Source: Gigaspora margarita (lineage: Eukaryota > Glomeromycota > Glomeromycetes > Diversisporales > Gigasporaceae). From it: 64,000 nucleotides of DNA. Both the position numbers and the translations under genes were made by a program. Location: positions 47,839 to 111,838 of the forward strand of contig WTPW01000567.1 of NCBI GenBank assembly GCA_009809945.1, in the 5' to 3' direction. The notes below the pieces were generated by a model. The model was not told where the DNA came from. It saw only the letters and a program-made list of their open reading frames with translations, and ran no database searches. Shown here piece by piece: positions 1-11,711 of the stretch (the stretch's first letter is position 1; each line of letters opens with the position of its first letter).

Positions 1-679
1 TAATTTAACTTTATTTTATTAAATAATAAAGAAGATTATTTTAAAATTTAAATATTTGTTTATATAAAATATAAAAAAATTTACTAATAGTTATTTTTAA
101 GCTTAGTTTTACTATTAAATTATATAGTATATATAGAAATTAATGATTTTTAATACAAATACATCAACTTTAATATTTAATAACTTTTTATCTAATGATT
201 ATTTTTTTATGAAATTTTTAATCTAGTTTTATTGAATTTATAGCTAGTTACTTGCGTAGTAGCAAGCTTTAACTTTCAAATTCATTAAGATATTAATTAA
301 AATCTATTTTTTTAAGAAAATATTTTTTGTAATTTTTTTATCTAAAAAGTTAGCTCTCATCTATTTTTATATAAAAGAGATATAAAATAATATAATTAAT
401 AAAAAAAATAATAGTTTATACCATAGTTATTTAATTGTAAAAAATTACTAATTATATTATTAATAATTTTAAAACTTTTATTAGTAGTACTTTTTAATTA
501 AAATTTTGAAGTAACAATCTTTTCACACTGACCCATATTAAAAAAAGAATTGTTAAAATATAATAAAAACAATAAAATAAATAAATTATTTAAAAAGAAT
601 CTTTAATAATAAAAAACAACAATAAAATAAATTAAAAAAGTTAGTAAATAAATATTTAAAATTTATGATAAAAAAAAAA
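1..679. other. AT-rich intergenic DNA without a gene
   Basis: About 680 bases of A/T-rich sequence with poly-A and poly-T runs. No open frame with protein character and no RNA gene was seen. It leads up to the inverted-repeat element that begins near 680. Confidence 0.6.
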
Positions 680-2770
680 GAAAATTGATATTGGCACCTC
701 CTATTTTTGCTAATACTATTCCCAGTCTGGATTCTGACCCTTCTGACCTAGTCACGTATAACATAGTACAAACAGAGATTATGTGACTTTCAAATTTTTG
801 CATTTGGCAATGTTTAGCACCAGGTCTACAAACATGTACTGAACACAATTTTTACATGTACTAATAATCACATGATATATAATATACATCAAGCCATCAA
901 AGTAAAATTTTTCTCAATTTTGGACAATTTTTCTTAACAACTATCCAATAGAATTCTATGAAAATTTTTTTAAATAGATTCTGCGAATTAGTAGAATTTA
1001 TTTAAAAAAATTTTCATCAAATTCAATTATATAGTTGTCAAGAAATGTTCAAAGTTTAGAAATTTTTTTAATATATAGCTGTGGTAAAATTTTTTAAACT
1101 TCAAGTAAAAATTTCTTAATAAATTCAATGAAATTTTTTAAATAAATCCTATGAATTAATAGAATTACTTTAAAAAAATTTTTTAACAAATTTTAATAAA
1201 CAGTTGTCAAAAAATTTTCATTCAAAGTTTGGGAAAGTTTTTAACACTCTTAATAGCTACTATAGAAATTTTTCTAAACTTCGAATAAAAAGTTCTTGAT
1301 AACTACTTAATAGAATTTGATGAAATTTTTTTTAATGAATTCTACTTATAGTACAATCTATTTTAAAAATTTTCATCAAATTCTATCAAGTACTTGTTAA
1401 GAAAATTTCATTTAAAGTTTGGAAAATTTTCTGTCATGGCTATTTTCTCAAGATGTTAAAAATTTTTCCAAACTTTGAATGAAAATTTCTTGCTTACTAT
1501 CAAATTAAATTTGAAAAATTTTTTAAATAAATTCTACTAAAGCGTAAAATCTATGTTTAAAAAAATTCATCAATTATATTGGTTAGTTGTGGAGAAAATT
1601 TGTCAATAATAAAGAAAAATTCTATTTCAATAGCTTTATATCATGTGATTATCAGTAAGTATAAAAATCATGTGATTAGTACATGTCTGTAGACCTGGTG
1701 AATGTTTAGATTATATAGAATCTGTTCATGTAATCCATGTAACAATAATAGCCAAGTTAGCCAATCAAAATTTGATCCCGAAGTAGATTCAAATTAAACT
1801 ACAAAATAAGCTACCCATGATCAATAATAGTTGCTACATAGTAAAGTTCAAATTCTACTATGTAAAGTTATTATCTTTGCTTAAGTAAACTTATTTGGGG
1901 GATCAAAATACACAAATAACAAAAGTTTTAGCAAGATTGAAGAACACTTTATTATTTAACTTTTAACTTTTACTTCAATGAAAAAATTAAAATTTTTTAA
2001 AAAATATTTTCAACAAAAGTAAAAATTAAAAGCTAAATAATAAAAAGTTCTCTAATTTATATAAAATTTGGTAGAATATGTATTTTGATCTTCTGAACAT
2101 ATTTATTTAAGTGCTTATAATCAATTTACATAGTAAATTTGGACTTTATTATGTAGTAACTACTTGTGATCGCTAAAAACTTCTTTTAATAGAAAGAGAT
2201 TTTTTTTATAGAAAAGTCCAAATTCTACTATATAAATCGAATTATATGTGCTTAATTAAATATGTTCAGGAGATCAAAATACATATTCAACCAAATTTTC
2301 ATATAAATCAGAAAATTTTTTATTATTTAGCTTTTGATTTTTATGTTTATTGAATATATTTTTTTAAAAAATTTTTTTTATCAAAAGTAAAAGTTAAAAG
2401 TCAAATAATAAAATGTTCTCTAATCTTGCTAAAACTTTTGTTGTATGTGTATGTTGATCTTCAAAATAAGTTTACTTAAGCAAAAATAATTGATTTACAT
2501 AGTAGAATTTGAACTTTACTATGTAGTAACCATTATCGATCATGAGTTGCTTATTTTAATTTGAACCTACTTCAGGATCAAATTTTGATTGGCTACAATT
2601 GTTATACAGATCACATGATCTGATTCAGTATAATCTAAACATTGGCCAAATGCAAGAATTTGAAGTCATATAATTTCTGTTTGTACTGCATTATATGTGA
2701 CTAGGTTGAAAGGGTTAGAATCTGAACTAGGGGTGGTATAATCAGAAATGAGGGGTGGCAAAATCAATTC
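680..2770. mobile_element. foldback-type element with inverted ends of about 140 bp
   Basis: The first ~150 bases (about 688-835) reappear inverted at about 2620-2760. Shared landmarks are a GGATTCTGACCCTT-like block, a CTAGTCAC block, a GTACAAACAGA block and a GCATTTGGC block. The interior carries no protein frame. It holds many degenerate short palindromes of the form TTTAAAAAAATTTTCATCAAATTC (900-1620, diverged) and two copies of the palindromic repeat called family A here (1830-2540). This is a non-autonomous foldback or long-TIR DNA transposon. The superfamily is not assigned because the target duplication is unclear. The 61-residue frame over the left end is chance. Confidence 0.6.
1825..2545. 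repeat. two tandem copies of palindromic repeat family A
   Basis: Each ~340-bp copy is an imperfect palindrome. The left arm reads from a GCTACATAGTAAAGT block through GCTTAAGTAAACTTATT to TTTATTATTTAACTTTT. The right arm gives the same blocks reversed and complemented. Copies span about 1830-2170 and 2200-2540. Further full or half copies lie at 4230-4580, 45540-46380 (split), 47745-48080, 49450-49590 and 60800-60980. Copies at several places sit inside larger elements, so this is a dispersed non-autonomous repeat. Confidence 0.65.
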
Positions 2771-2814
2771 TCTAATAAATAAATTAACTCAATAATAAAA
2801 AAATATTAAAAATT

Positions 2815-2942
2815 TATTCAGCCAATCAAATTTTAAATTACATGTAAAGTTTGTAATTCAAAGTTTATATTATAGCGATACTAGTAAATTTTGATTTACA
2901 AACTTTATATTGTAATCTTAAAATTTTGATTGGCTGGCAAAA
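2815..2942. repeat. imperfect hairpin of about 128 bp
   Basis: The block CAGCCAATCAAAATTT-like at the left end is mirrored by AAAATTTTGATTGGCTG at the right, with a matching AAACTTTA/TAAAGTTT pair inside. It has the form of a small MITE. No target duplication was resolved. Confidence 0.45.
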
Positions 2943-3057
2943 TTTTTGTACAGTATATATTTTTGAATTAATAAAGACAAAAATTTTATTTTACATATTT
3001 ATTAAATCTTTATTTATTTTTGCAATTAGTGCAATTTTGTCACCTTATTATTAATTT

Positions 3058-3195
3058 TTTTATGATTAAATAATTATGATTTCAATTGTGATTGCTAAAG
3101 CTAGTCAATTTATTACTTGATATAAACTAATACTCATGATAAATTGGCTAGCTTTAGCAATTATGATCACAATTATAATCATTTAATTATAAAGA
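3058..3195. repeat. hairpin around a GCTAAAGCTAG block
   Basis: ATGATTAAATAATTATGAT and GATTGCTAAAGCTAGTCAAT on the left pair with ATTGGCTAGCTTTAGCAAT and ATAATCATTTAATTAT on the right, over a loop near 3125. It is probably a palindromic MITE of about 135 bp with no coding content. Confidence 0.5.
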
Positions 3196-3884
3196 AAATC
3201 AATTGTATCATAAGCATTTATTTTCATAAATAAAAAATAAAAAATTTAAATTAAATTATAAATACAAAAAAACAAAAATTTGTGACCTCTTCTATAATTA
3301 TTTATTTTTTATTTGTTTTTATTTTTTCTTTTTATTTTAAATGTTTTTAAATTTTTTTTTAAAATTATATTTATTTTTATTAAAAATTTTTTTTATTGTT
3401 ATTTTTATTGAAAAAAATTATTTGTCATACTTATAATATTTCATGGTCTATAGGGTTTTAAGGCATTATTAATATTAAATTTAGAATTAAATTAAGGTTA
3501 GTATCAAAATTAATACAGAATTACAAGAGGATCATTTTTTGTTAGAAATGCTTATACTTGTTGGCAAAACTAAAAATCTTCAAAATCCCACCCAAACCCA
3601 AATCCCAATTGGATAAACCCAAATCACTAACTGGACAAATCCCAAACCCAAATCCCAAATCCCAAACTTATCCCAAATCCCAAACTCATCCCAAATCCCA
3701 AACCCAAATCCCAAACCCAAATCCCAAACCCAAATTCCAAATCTAAATCCCAAACCCAAATCCCAAAACCCAAATCACAAACTCAAATCCCAAACCCAAA
3801 TATTGTCTTTGGAATCTGGAGTTTCCCAAAGAAAAACTTTTTTCTTTACAAAACAAACCTCCTTTTAACTTTTAAATAAAGTTA

Positions 3885-4062
3885 TAAAGACAGTTAAAAT
3901 GTTAAAATTGGTCTAGTGGATCGCAAGATATAAATATTTTAGTTTTTATGGCCATATATTTTCTTTTTTATATGAATAAAAAAGAAAACATATAGTCATG
4001 AAGACTAAAATACTTATATCTTGCAATCCACCAGGCCAATTTTAACATTTTAACTGTCATTC
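3885..4062. repeat. long hairpin, arms about 80 bp
   Basis: The sequence from AGACAGTTAAAATGTTAAAA to a centre near 3967 is mirrored almost base for base up to TTTTAACATTTTAACTGTC. Only a few mismatches and a short loop are present, so the element is young or its arms are kept alike by conversion. It has no open frame. Confidence 0.6.
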
Positions 4063-4084
4063 TGATTGCAAGACTCCTCTACAA

Positions 4085-4697
4085 CTTTACTTAGGGAAGT
4101 ACAGTAAATTACATAATTAGGGTTTACATAGGTCCTGACCCCTAGTAATAGAACTATTGACCAATCAAATTTTATAAAATTTAAAAAAAACTCAAAAACA
4201 TCTTTGATCTGAAAATAAGCAACCTCACAATTGACAAAAGTCACTACATAGCAAAGCCTAAATTTTACTAAGTAAATTGATTAAAATCGCTTAAGTAAAC
4301 TTATTCTGAAGGTAAAAATACATGTTTTACAGAATTTTCATAAGTATTAGAGAATTTTTTATTAATTAACTTTTGATTTTTATATTCAACAAAAAAATTA
4401 AAATTTTTTAAAAAAATATATTTGACGAATATAAAATTAAAAGTTAAATAATACAAAATTCTTCAATTTTAATAAATATTTCAGAGTATTGTATTTTGAT
4501 CTTCAAACAAGTTTACTTAATTGTAATTATCAATAACATAGTAGAATTTAGACTTTACTATATAGCAACTATTTGCGATTAACTAAAAATTGATTTTACT
4601 TCAATATTATTGGCTATTTATACTATATATATATATATAGAACATGATAGATGGGGGCCCTCCAGAAAATTACATGATTTACTATGCTTCTCTTAGA
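4085..4697. mobile_element. family A palindromic element with GAAGTACAGTAAATTACAT ends
   Basis: The left end near 4090 (GAAGTACAGTAAATTACATA) is mirrored near 4670-4690 (a diverged ATTTACTATGCTTCTC). The same terminal sequence bounds the element at 45413-46515, where the ends read GAAGTGCAGTAAATCACATA. Inside is a full family A palindrome (4230-4580). There is no transposase frame, so this is a MITE-like non-autonomous element. The CAGTAAAT-type end suggests Tc1/mariner affinity, but that is inference. Confidence 0.5.
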
Positions 4698-5194
4698 AGT
4701 TAAAAAAGAGGTTTGTTTAGTGAAGACAAAAGTTTTCTTTAAAAAACTCCAGATTCCAAAGGTTTGGAATTTTGGTTTGGAATTTGGGTTTGGGATTTGT
4801 GTTTGGAATTTGGGTTTGGGATTTGGGTTGGGTTTGGAATTTGGGATGAGTTTGAGATTTGGGATGAGTTTGGGGTTTTGGAATAAGTTTGGGATTTGGG
4901 ATGAGTTTGGGATTTGGGATTTGGGTTTGGAATTTGTCCAGTTTTGCTATATGGGATTTTTAAATATAGGTGGACAACTATATTTGTCCAGGTTTGCCTA
5001 TAGCCCAATCCCAAATCTCATAGGTTTTGCCAACAAGTATAAGTGCAATAGATGTTCTCTTATTAAAATTTTGGATTATAAATGTACCCGTAACAATTAA
5101 GATATGTTGTGGGGTGCAACAAATAGATTTCTCTATTTTTATTGTTATAGAACAGGTTTCTAAATTCTAATTGCTAGAAAATTCTAAGTGATTC

Positions 5195-5370
5195 TATTAC
5201 TTTATTGTTTTATTATTTTATTACTTTATTGGTTTATTACTTTATTACTTTATTGCTTTATTGAATTATAGTTTTATAGTTTTATTGTTTTATTATTTTG
5301 CTTTATTGTTTTATTGCTTTATTGTTTTATTGCTTTATTGTTTTATTGCTTTATTGTTTTATTGCTTTTC
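5195..5370. repeat. TTTATTGCTTTATTG tandem repeat
   Basis: A microsatellite-like run of TTTATTG and TTTATTGC units, most regular at 5285-5365. It is non-coding. Confidence 0.8.
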
Positions 5371-5914
5371 AAAAGATATATAAACCCTAGTTTTCTACCT
5401 ACCTGCTCATTAGACTCAGATTCCTCTCTTCTCCCTCTAATGTTTAGGAATAGTTATCTATCTTGAATATTATTCTATAAATAACTAAAATATATCTTTG
5501 CCAAATAAATACTCTCTTGCTCTTTAATAAATAAATATAACAAACCACTCTAGTGAAGTAATATTCTACTTGCACACCACTTTATATCTTCTCTGACCCT
5601 TACAAGATCCCTGTTGATGTGTGTTGTATTGCAAGTACTATATTGAAGGCAATAGTCATTTGTAACATTATTTTTAAAATTATCTTAAATATTTTGTTAT
5701 TTATTTATTCATTTATTTGTTTGTTTTTTTGTTTTTTTCTTTGAGTAGATAGATTTTTTATAGTTGTATAAGGGTTAGTTAAGTAGAATAGGTAAAAATG
5801 GATCTGTTATAAATAGAAGAATGGGGTGGATAAATCTTTTACAAGTGAAAAGTAGAGCAGATAGATCTTTTATAGGTGGAAGAATAGGAGATAGATTTTT
5901 TTTAGATAAGTGGG
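5371..5914. other. intergenic DNA without a recognisable gene
   Basis: Contains a slightly more complex stretch (5390-5650) and a loose tandem of GTGGAAGAATAGGAGATAGAT-like units at about 5800-5910. No convincing frame, tRNA or promoter was seen. Confidence 0.5.
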
Positions 5915-6433
5915 TATGCACATATAGGATCTTTGCTATTAAAATGACTCTCTAAGGCTATATTGATTTTGTAAATAAAAATCAAATTTGCCAGCCATCT
6001 AGTAATCCAATTTGAATAGACATTTTTTTAATTTGTAAATCTTAAGGCCATTTGAATTTATAATTTCGTTTAACGTTCCCTTAAGAAGCTTAAGCGTGGT
6101 GGGGGGAGGGGGGCCAAATTAAACAAACATATTAAAATTGCAAAAAATAAACACATTATTATTGGTTGACTTATAAGCACCTGATTTATTGGAATCGTAA
6201 GATGAGATGAGCGTTCTGATTGGGCTGTTTAATTCTAGGGGGGAGCTCTTAGAGCTGGTGGGGGGGAGAACGTTAAACGAAATTGTAATTTCGAGCAGCC
6301 TAATAGAATCTACAAATTAAAAAAAAATACATTCAAATTGAATTACTAGATGGCTAGCAAATTTGATTTTTATTCACAAAATTAGCATAGCCTCAGAAGG
6401 TCATTTTGTTAGCAAAGATCCCATATATGCAAT
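5915..6433. mobile_element. long-TIR MITE, 519 bp, with AGTGGG target duplication
   Basis: The left ~190 bases are mirrored by the right ~190 bases. Shared landmarks are ATATAGGATCTTTGCT, AAAAATCAAATTTGC, CCATCTAGTAATCCAATTTG and TTCGTTTAACGTTC. The element is flanked by a direct AGTGGG (5909-5914 and 6434-6439). The centre has G-runs (GGGGGGAGGGGGG). There is no coding frame. A 6-bp duplication does not point to one superfamily, and one or two bases of boundary shift are possible. Confidence 0.6.
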
Positions 6434-6689
6434 AGTGGGAATAAATAGTGTAAACAGTTTTTTTTTGTTTTTTTTTAAGTTTTTTTTAATTTTATTTTTA
6501 TACAATATATATTATAGCATATGATAAATTATGTAACAAATGGGCTTATTTGACTTTTTTTATTAGTTACTCTTTATATACTAAATTTTTATTAATATTC
6601 AGTTTAGAAAGAGAAATATTATATTCCAGACTTTCTTTATACTAAAAAATTTTTTTGGGATGACCTGTTTAGATTAGAGAGAGAAACTA

Positions 6690-7110
6690 CAGTATAATAC
6701 ACAAATCTACATTAGCAAAATAAATATATGAAATCTTTTGAAAGAAATTGTATGGCAAAATCTTTCAAAAGAATAGTGATCAATGTAAAATCTTTTGAAA
6801 AATTCTCAATATTTCAAAAGATTTTGGCATGCATTTCTTCAAATATTTCGAAATAAATTTTGAAATATTTTAAAATATATTACAAAATATTGTGAAATAG
6901 GGCAAATAAAAAAATGCAACCCTGTATCTAATTATCCTCCTGCTGGGTTGCAAGAAGTAATATTTCACATATTATCACAATATTTTGCAATATTTTGCAA
7001 AATTTCAAAATTCTTTAAAAAAATAAATAAACAATATACATATTTACATGATCATGCTTTGCAAATTTTTGAATGTTTTTACAGGTTTTTACAAGATTTC
7101 GCAATTTAAT
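6690..7110. repeat. palindromic repeat rich in AAATCTTTTGAAAGA
   Basis: Blocks of AAATCTTTTGAAAGA and AAATATTTTGAAA are arranged as inverted repeats around an ATGCAACCC/GGGTTGCA pair (6913-6952). A diverged inverted relative lies at 11740-11905, just beyond the hAT-like element. Together they may be the ends of an older element spanning about 6.7-11.9 kb. No frame. Confidence 0.4.
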
Positions 7111-7524
7111 ATAAAATTTTATATTTATTTATTATTATGCATTATATTTTTAAATTTATTTTAAATTAAATATACATTTTTATTCAATATTACATATTTT
7201 ATTACATATTATAATACAAAAAATGAAAAAAATGATTAAAAAAATGAAACTAAAATATAAATGAAAAATGAAAATGAAAATGAAAAAAATAGTACTATTT
7301 TACATAATCTTTTAAAATACTTTTGCACTTTGTCACATATAATTTTATAAAAAACTAGCTCTACATGCATATTTTTGCTCGCTTTTATGTTTTAACTATC
7401 ATTTCACTTCAGCTATTCTTTTGTTTTGGCTATCACCTTCATTTTGCTCTTTTTTTAATACTTCCTAAAAATAGTAGAGAAGTAAAAAAATAAAAAAAAC
7501 TACTTCTTAGAAGTATTGGTATTC

Positions 7525-8175
7525 CCAGAAAAATCTAGTTTATTCTTGCAAAGTGCCAGAGAAGTTAAATTGGTGTTTTTAAAATTGGTGTTCTTGTAAA
7601 GTGCTGGAAAAGTCATTTTTTGGCAAAGTGCTAAATAAGTCAAGAATATAAAATAAAATTAAAAAATAGGTAAAAAAGAATCAAACAAAAAAACAAAAAA
7701 TATAAGCAAACTGAATAAAAAATAAAAGAAGCCACAAATTTTCATTTCTCTGAAAATTCAGAAATTGCCAAAGCCAGGTTAATGTTTGCAGAATAGCAAA
7801 AAAGTCCAGGATGGTTTTTTTGCAAAGTGCCAGAAAGTAAGAGTTGTGTTCTCGTAAAGTGCCAGAATAAAATAAATTAATAAAAAAAATATAAAAAAAA
7901 AACAAAAAAAAAAAGTTTTAAATAAAAAAAAATGTAGTGAAACCTTGCAAAAACTTGCAAAAACTTGTGTTTACTAAAACCATTTTTTTAAAGATATGTT
8001 GTTCTTGGAATTTAGAAATTGTGAAGAAATATTTGTGTTCTTGCAAGGTGTTGGAAGTCTGAATTGGCTTGCAAAGTCAAATTAGTGTCCTGCAAAGTGC
8101 AAAAAGTTGAAGGTTTTCTTGCAAAATGCCAGATAAGTTAGGTTGGTGTTCTTATAAAGTGCCAAAATAAAAAGA
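7525..8175. repeat. degenerate TTCTTGCAAAGTGCCAGA minisatellite
   Basis: The unit GTTCTTGCAAAGTGCCAGA with variable spacers recurs about nine times (7540-7640, 7815-7870, 8035-8170), mixed with A-rich runs. The apparent minus-strand 74-residue frame here is low-complexity chance. Confidence 0.55.
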
Positions 8176-8286
8176 AAAAACTTAAAAAATAAATAAAAAA
8201 AATGAAAAAAAATAAAATAAAAAAAATAAAATAAAAACAAATAAAACAAAACAAAAATGAAAAAAAAACAATATAAAAAGATCTAA

Positions 8287-9062
8287 GGGTGTGGCAATTT
8301 AGAGAAGTGGCCAGGTTGTCACCCCCAAGCGGCAGGTTGAAAGTTCGAATCCCACTGGTGACGTTTTGAAAATAAACCTGTGTTACGATAACTGTGGCTC
8401 AGATCGGTTGGATAATAATACCTGTAATCTTGGTTCCACTATTTTGAATGGGAGCTTTGGCATAATAGTGTTAGTGTAACATCACAAATCCAGGAAACCA
8501 GAAAAGCAGAAACCCCTTGGCAAATCCCTGAGTGAGGAGGTAGATGGATGGCTACGACAGTGCTACCAGAAGAGGTGGGTGCTGGGCCAGAAAACGAACC
8601 TCATGAGGGTTGTAGTAGGCAACATCAGCGGTTTACAGAGATCCAGACTGCAAGTATATGGGTAAAGCCGTAGCGTCGGTCGTCGAAAGAAGCGATTAAT
8701 TGTGTGGGACATGTATCGTTCTGGTAAATTCTATGTCAATCAGGTTTGATTGGCATAGTGTGGCAGGTCATATCTGGAAATTCATTGAAATAAATGTCAT
8801 GCCAGATAAGGTCGAATCATATGAGTTAGTGTGCGGTGGTGACAGGTGGGTAAAATCAGAGAGTTTAATTAGGCAATTCCCGTAGTTGGGTTGCAGGTAT
8901 GGCAACTAGTGTAGAACCTTAGGGCGGACTACTTAAATTAGGCACCAAAAGTGCACGTGTGGCTAGTTGTACTCATTCCAAATGTAATCATTTGTCAATT
9001 AAAAATCTAATAAACTCGTTTGGCGGGACTGCCAAAGATTAAAAAAAATATATATATATATT
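8287..9062 (+). mobile_element. tRNA-headed SINE-like retroposon, 776 bp
   Basis: This insertion is clearly less AT-rich than its surroundings and is bounded by an 11-bp direct repeat, AAAAGATCTAA (8276-8286 and 9063-9073). Its 5' part reads like a tRNA, with a TAGAGAAGTGGCC region in the A-box position and GTTCGAATCCC as a near-consensus B box (8342-8365). That gives an internal RNA polymerase III promoter. The 3' end is AAAAAAAA followed by TA repeats, as expected of target-primed reverse transcription. The body has no long frame; the 61-residue frame at 8700 is chance. At 776 bp it is long for a SINE, so it may carry a LINE-derived tail from a partner element not seen here. Confidence 0.7.
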
Positions 9063-9177
9063 AAAAGATCTAATTATAAACAAAAGATCAATCTTGTAAT
9101 ACAAAGTTTGTAGATTATATTCAAACACCATCAAAATATTTTGAACAATGTGCTCTTGGTACTAGTATGACCCAGAT

Positions 9178-11711
9178 TAGAGATGGGAATCGAACCTAAT
9201 ATAATCGATCATGATCGATTATGAAAGTCTTTGATTGATCATAATCGATCATATAGTTTGATCGATCATAAAGTTTGATCGATCATACCCTTTTAATCAA
9301 TTATAATTGTTATAGGAATATTGTTATAGTGCTATAGCATTTTAGTATTATAGCACTATAGTGCTATCTTTTTCCAATATGATCAGCTAATCATTTTTGA
9401 AATCAGCAATCATATATAACAATAATAATCAAATTTTTTTTTTTTAGGCTGTTGTTGAAACAATCATCGTTGGAGCTATCATTGGAGCCATCATGGAACT
9501 GTTGTTGAAGCTGTCATTGAAGATGTTGTAGTTGGTGATTTCATAGTTTTCGGAGTCACTGTAGAGTAAGCTTCGAGTAAACGTCATTGTATTAATTAGA
9601 CGGTGGGTAATTTGTAAGTTATTGTCTTGTTTCTTTTATTTTTAGCTAACTAACTTCTTTTTTTCTTCTGAGCTATGGAGCTGTTATAGTCATCTTTTCT
9701 GAGTTACAAAATGAGCATTGCTGAAATAGGTAATTACAATAGCAGGTAGGTAGTGATTTAGCAGTTGATTTCAACAGTGGTAGGTTAGTAGTTTTATCAG
9801 CAGGCAGATTAATGATTTCAATGCTTGGTGGGTATAACGTTTGTTTTTATATACTGATTTTCATAGTGGTAACATCAAGGCACTTTTTATGTTCTAATCT
9901 AGAATTGTTTAAAAAAACTATTTAAAAGGTGTTATTTATAATTCCATGTCTTACGTTGCTTTGGAGTTTTGTCAGGTGAAGAACAGTTTATACAAAAGCA
10001 GATATCTATAGTATCAGTGTTATTATAGACTTTTGACAGCCATAATTTTGAACATGAAGGATTGTGACAATGCTTGTGATAGTTACAGTATGATTTCCCA
10101 AAAGCTATTTTCCCAACATGACACTTACCAACATCACGCATGTGACAATTTGCTAAAAACATATACCTACAATTAACAAAATGCTAACCTAACCCTATGT
10201 GATGTCAGGAAATAGTATTTTGGGAAAGTTGGTTTTGGGAAAATGAGAATCAACGGCTTGTGATTGGTATGTTTAATTAACTACAGTCACCTCTTTCTAT
10301 AACAAACTAACAGTTCTGGAAGAAAAAAAAGTTCATTATAGAAAATTACTATGTTTTCTTAAGAATCAATAGCACTTTCTATACTAAACTACTATGAAAT
10401 TTTAAAATTTTGGGTTCATTATATCCAGAATTCATTATATAGAGGTTTTTTATAGTCAGAGTCAACTGTACAGTACATGGATTCAGTTTTACAAAAATGA
10501 TCTAGTGTTTGGATACTTATGATATCTTCTTATATATTTGCTAACTTTCGGGTTTTTACATATACTGATAAGGTGCTAAATCACATGGTCAACTACTTTG
10601 GAATTAAGATGTTCGCAAAACCAATTATTAGCTTATTTGAAAGGGACGGTTAGATTTGGCGAGTTGAGTTGGTTGGTTCTTTGGGTAGGTAATTTCGGGT
10701 TGGTTTTGTTTCTTTAGAAAATTAATTCTACTACTAACTAAATCTTCAAAATTATGTCTAATTCAATACATTAAATGGCTAGAAACTTGGGTGAGGTAAT
10801 CCATAATTCCTGGAACACCTGATAAAAAAATTAGTTAAATGATTTTCAGCTGATTTGACTATGATTTCGGCATGGTTGATTCAAATTGATATAATTTAAG
10901 ATCTGGTGACTAGTATAAATATTATGAGACTAGCATATATAATATATAGTATATACATTCCTCTTGTTGAATAAATTATTACACATGATCCAAAAATAGC
11001 TTCTATTTACCTATCATACCAAAATCACAATCTTAATCGAATCAGCCGAAAAATTATTCAGCCAATTTTTTTATCAGGTGTTCTAGGAATTATGATAATA
11101 GTTGTAAGTCTAAACTGGAAGAAGAATTAAAGTCACATGTACAAAACTGGAACGAACGAATTTACTACCATTATGTTCAACAGTGGGCCAAGAAATGTAA
11201 AATTTTGATTGAGTTTAGCATTATAGAGTAGCTTAGAGACATTTTGTAAAGGATTAAATGTTTTTCTATTAGACAGTTTATTTGGATAGATTGAAACTTG
11301 TTTTTTATTATGAGTGAATGCTCTAAATATACATATATATAATAAAATTTGCTATTTTTATTGTCTAGTAACTTTTAGTTATTTAACTGTTTATAATTAC
11401 ATGCTACTATTTGCTGTTATAGGGTATACAATACATAAATACTATAATTTTGTTTGTTGAATCTTCGTTATCAAAATTCACCCCCATGTTACCAACTACA
11501 CCATTAGGTGCATCTGTATTGTTACAGCATTTATCATTTGCATAATTGATAACGAACATGATCAATTATATAAATTATAATTGATCATATGATCGTGATC
11601 GATCATATGCAATGACCGATCAAAATCCTATGATCGATTATAAAATCGATCTCCTTTGTATATGATTGATCAATGATCGATCACTAGATATATGACCAAT
11701 TCCCATCTCTA
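9178..11711. mobile_element. hAT-like transposon, 2.5 kb, with ACCCAGAT duplication
   Basis: Ends TAGAGATGGGAATCG and its inverted match (CCCATCTCTA) are flanked by an exact 8-bp duplication ACCCAGAT (9170-9177 and 11712-11719), the hallmark of hAT elements. Just inside both ends lie palindromic arrays of GATCGATCAT units (9200-9300 and 11560-11700), likely transposase-binding repeats. The interior shows no recognisable transposase; it holds a GTTGGAGC-type repeat (9455-9540) and a small mariner-type MITE (10284-10468). This is a decayed or non-autonomous hAT copy. The superfamily call rests on duplication length and ends only. Confidence 0.65.
10284..10468. mobile_element. mariner/pogo-like MITE, 185 bp
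   Basis: Ends CAGTCACCTC...TATAACAAAC and the inverted CAGTTGACTCTGACTATAAA are flanked by TA on both sides (10282-10283, 10469-10470). The end sequence and TA duplication are typical of Tc1/mariner/pogo MITEs. It is nested in the hAT-like element. No coding potential. Confidence 0.6.

Larger units (their letters stand above)
3520..5060. mobile_element. inverted-repeat element carrying CCCAAATCCCAAACCC arrays
   Basis: A left end near 3550 containing CTTATACTTGTTGGCAAAAC is repeated inverted near 5025-5045. Next to each end lies an array of a CAAACCCAAATCC-type minisatellite: C-rich at about 3580-3805, and its G-rich complement at about 4765-4950. The frames that read as PNPKSQT or FGLGFG repeats come purely from this array, and both strands of both arrays are open, as expected of a simple repeat. 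The centre contains a strong hairpin (3885-4062) and a family A palindrome (4085-4697). Confidence 0.5.

Noticed and set aside
3558-3746. Pro/Asn/Lys/Ser repeat protein (PNPKSQT)
   Set aside because: It comes from the CAAACCCAAATCC simple repeat, open on several frames, with no conserved flanks.
4684-5100. 138-residue FGLGFG repeat protein
   Set aside because: Translation of the complementary G-rich simple repeat; same reason.
5195-5370. CRISPR-like array
   Set aside because: Units are a 7-8 base microsatellite with no spacers, in eukaryotic DNA.
8287-8370. functional tRNA gene
   Set aside because: Boxes resemble a tRNA, but the folded acceptor stem and 3' end are not evident and the region is the head of a retroposon with target duplications.
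8700-8885. 61-residue frame in the SINE-like element
   Set aside because: Lies in a tRNA-headed non-coding retroposon; no domain and no independent signal.
9932-10162. 76-residue Cys/His-rich minus frame inside the hAT-like element
   Set aside because: The CNYHKHCHNPSC stretch hints at a zinc finger, but spacing fits no family I can name and there is no supporting gene structure. Could be a transposase remnant.
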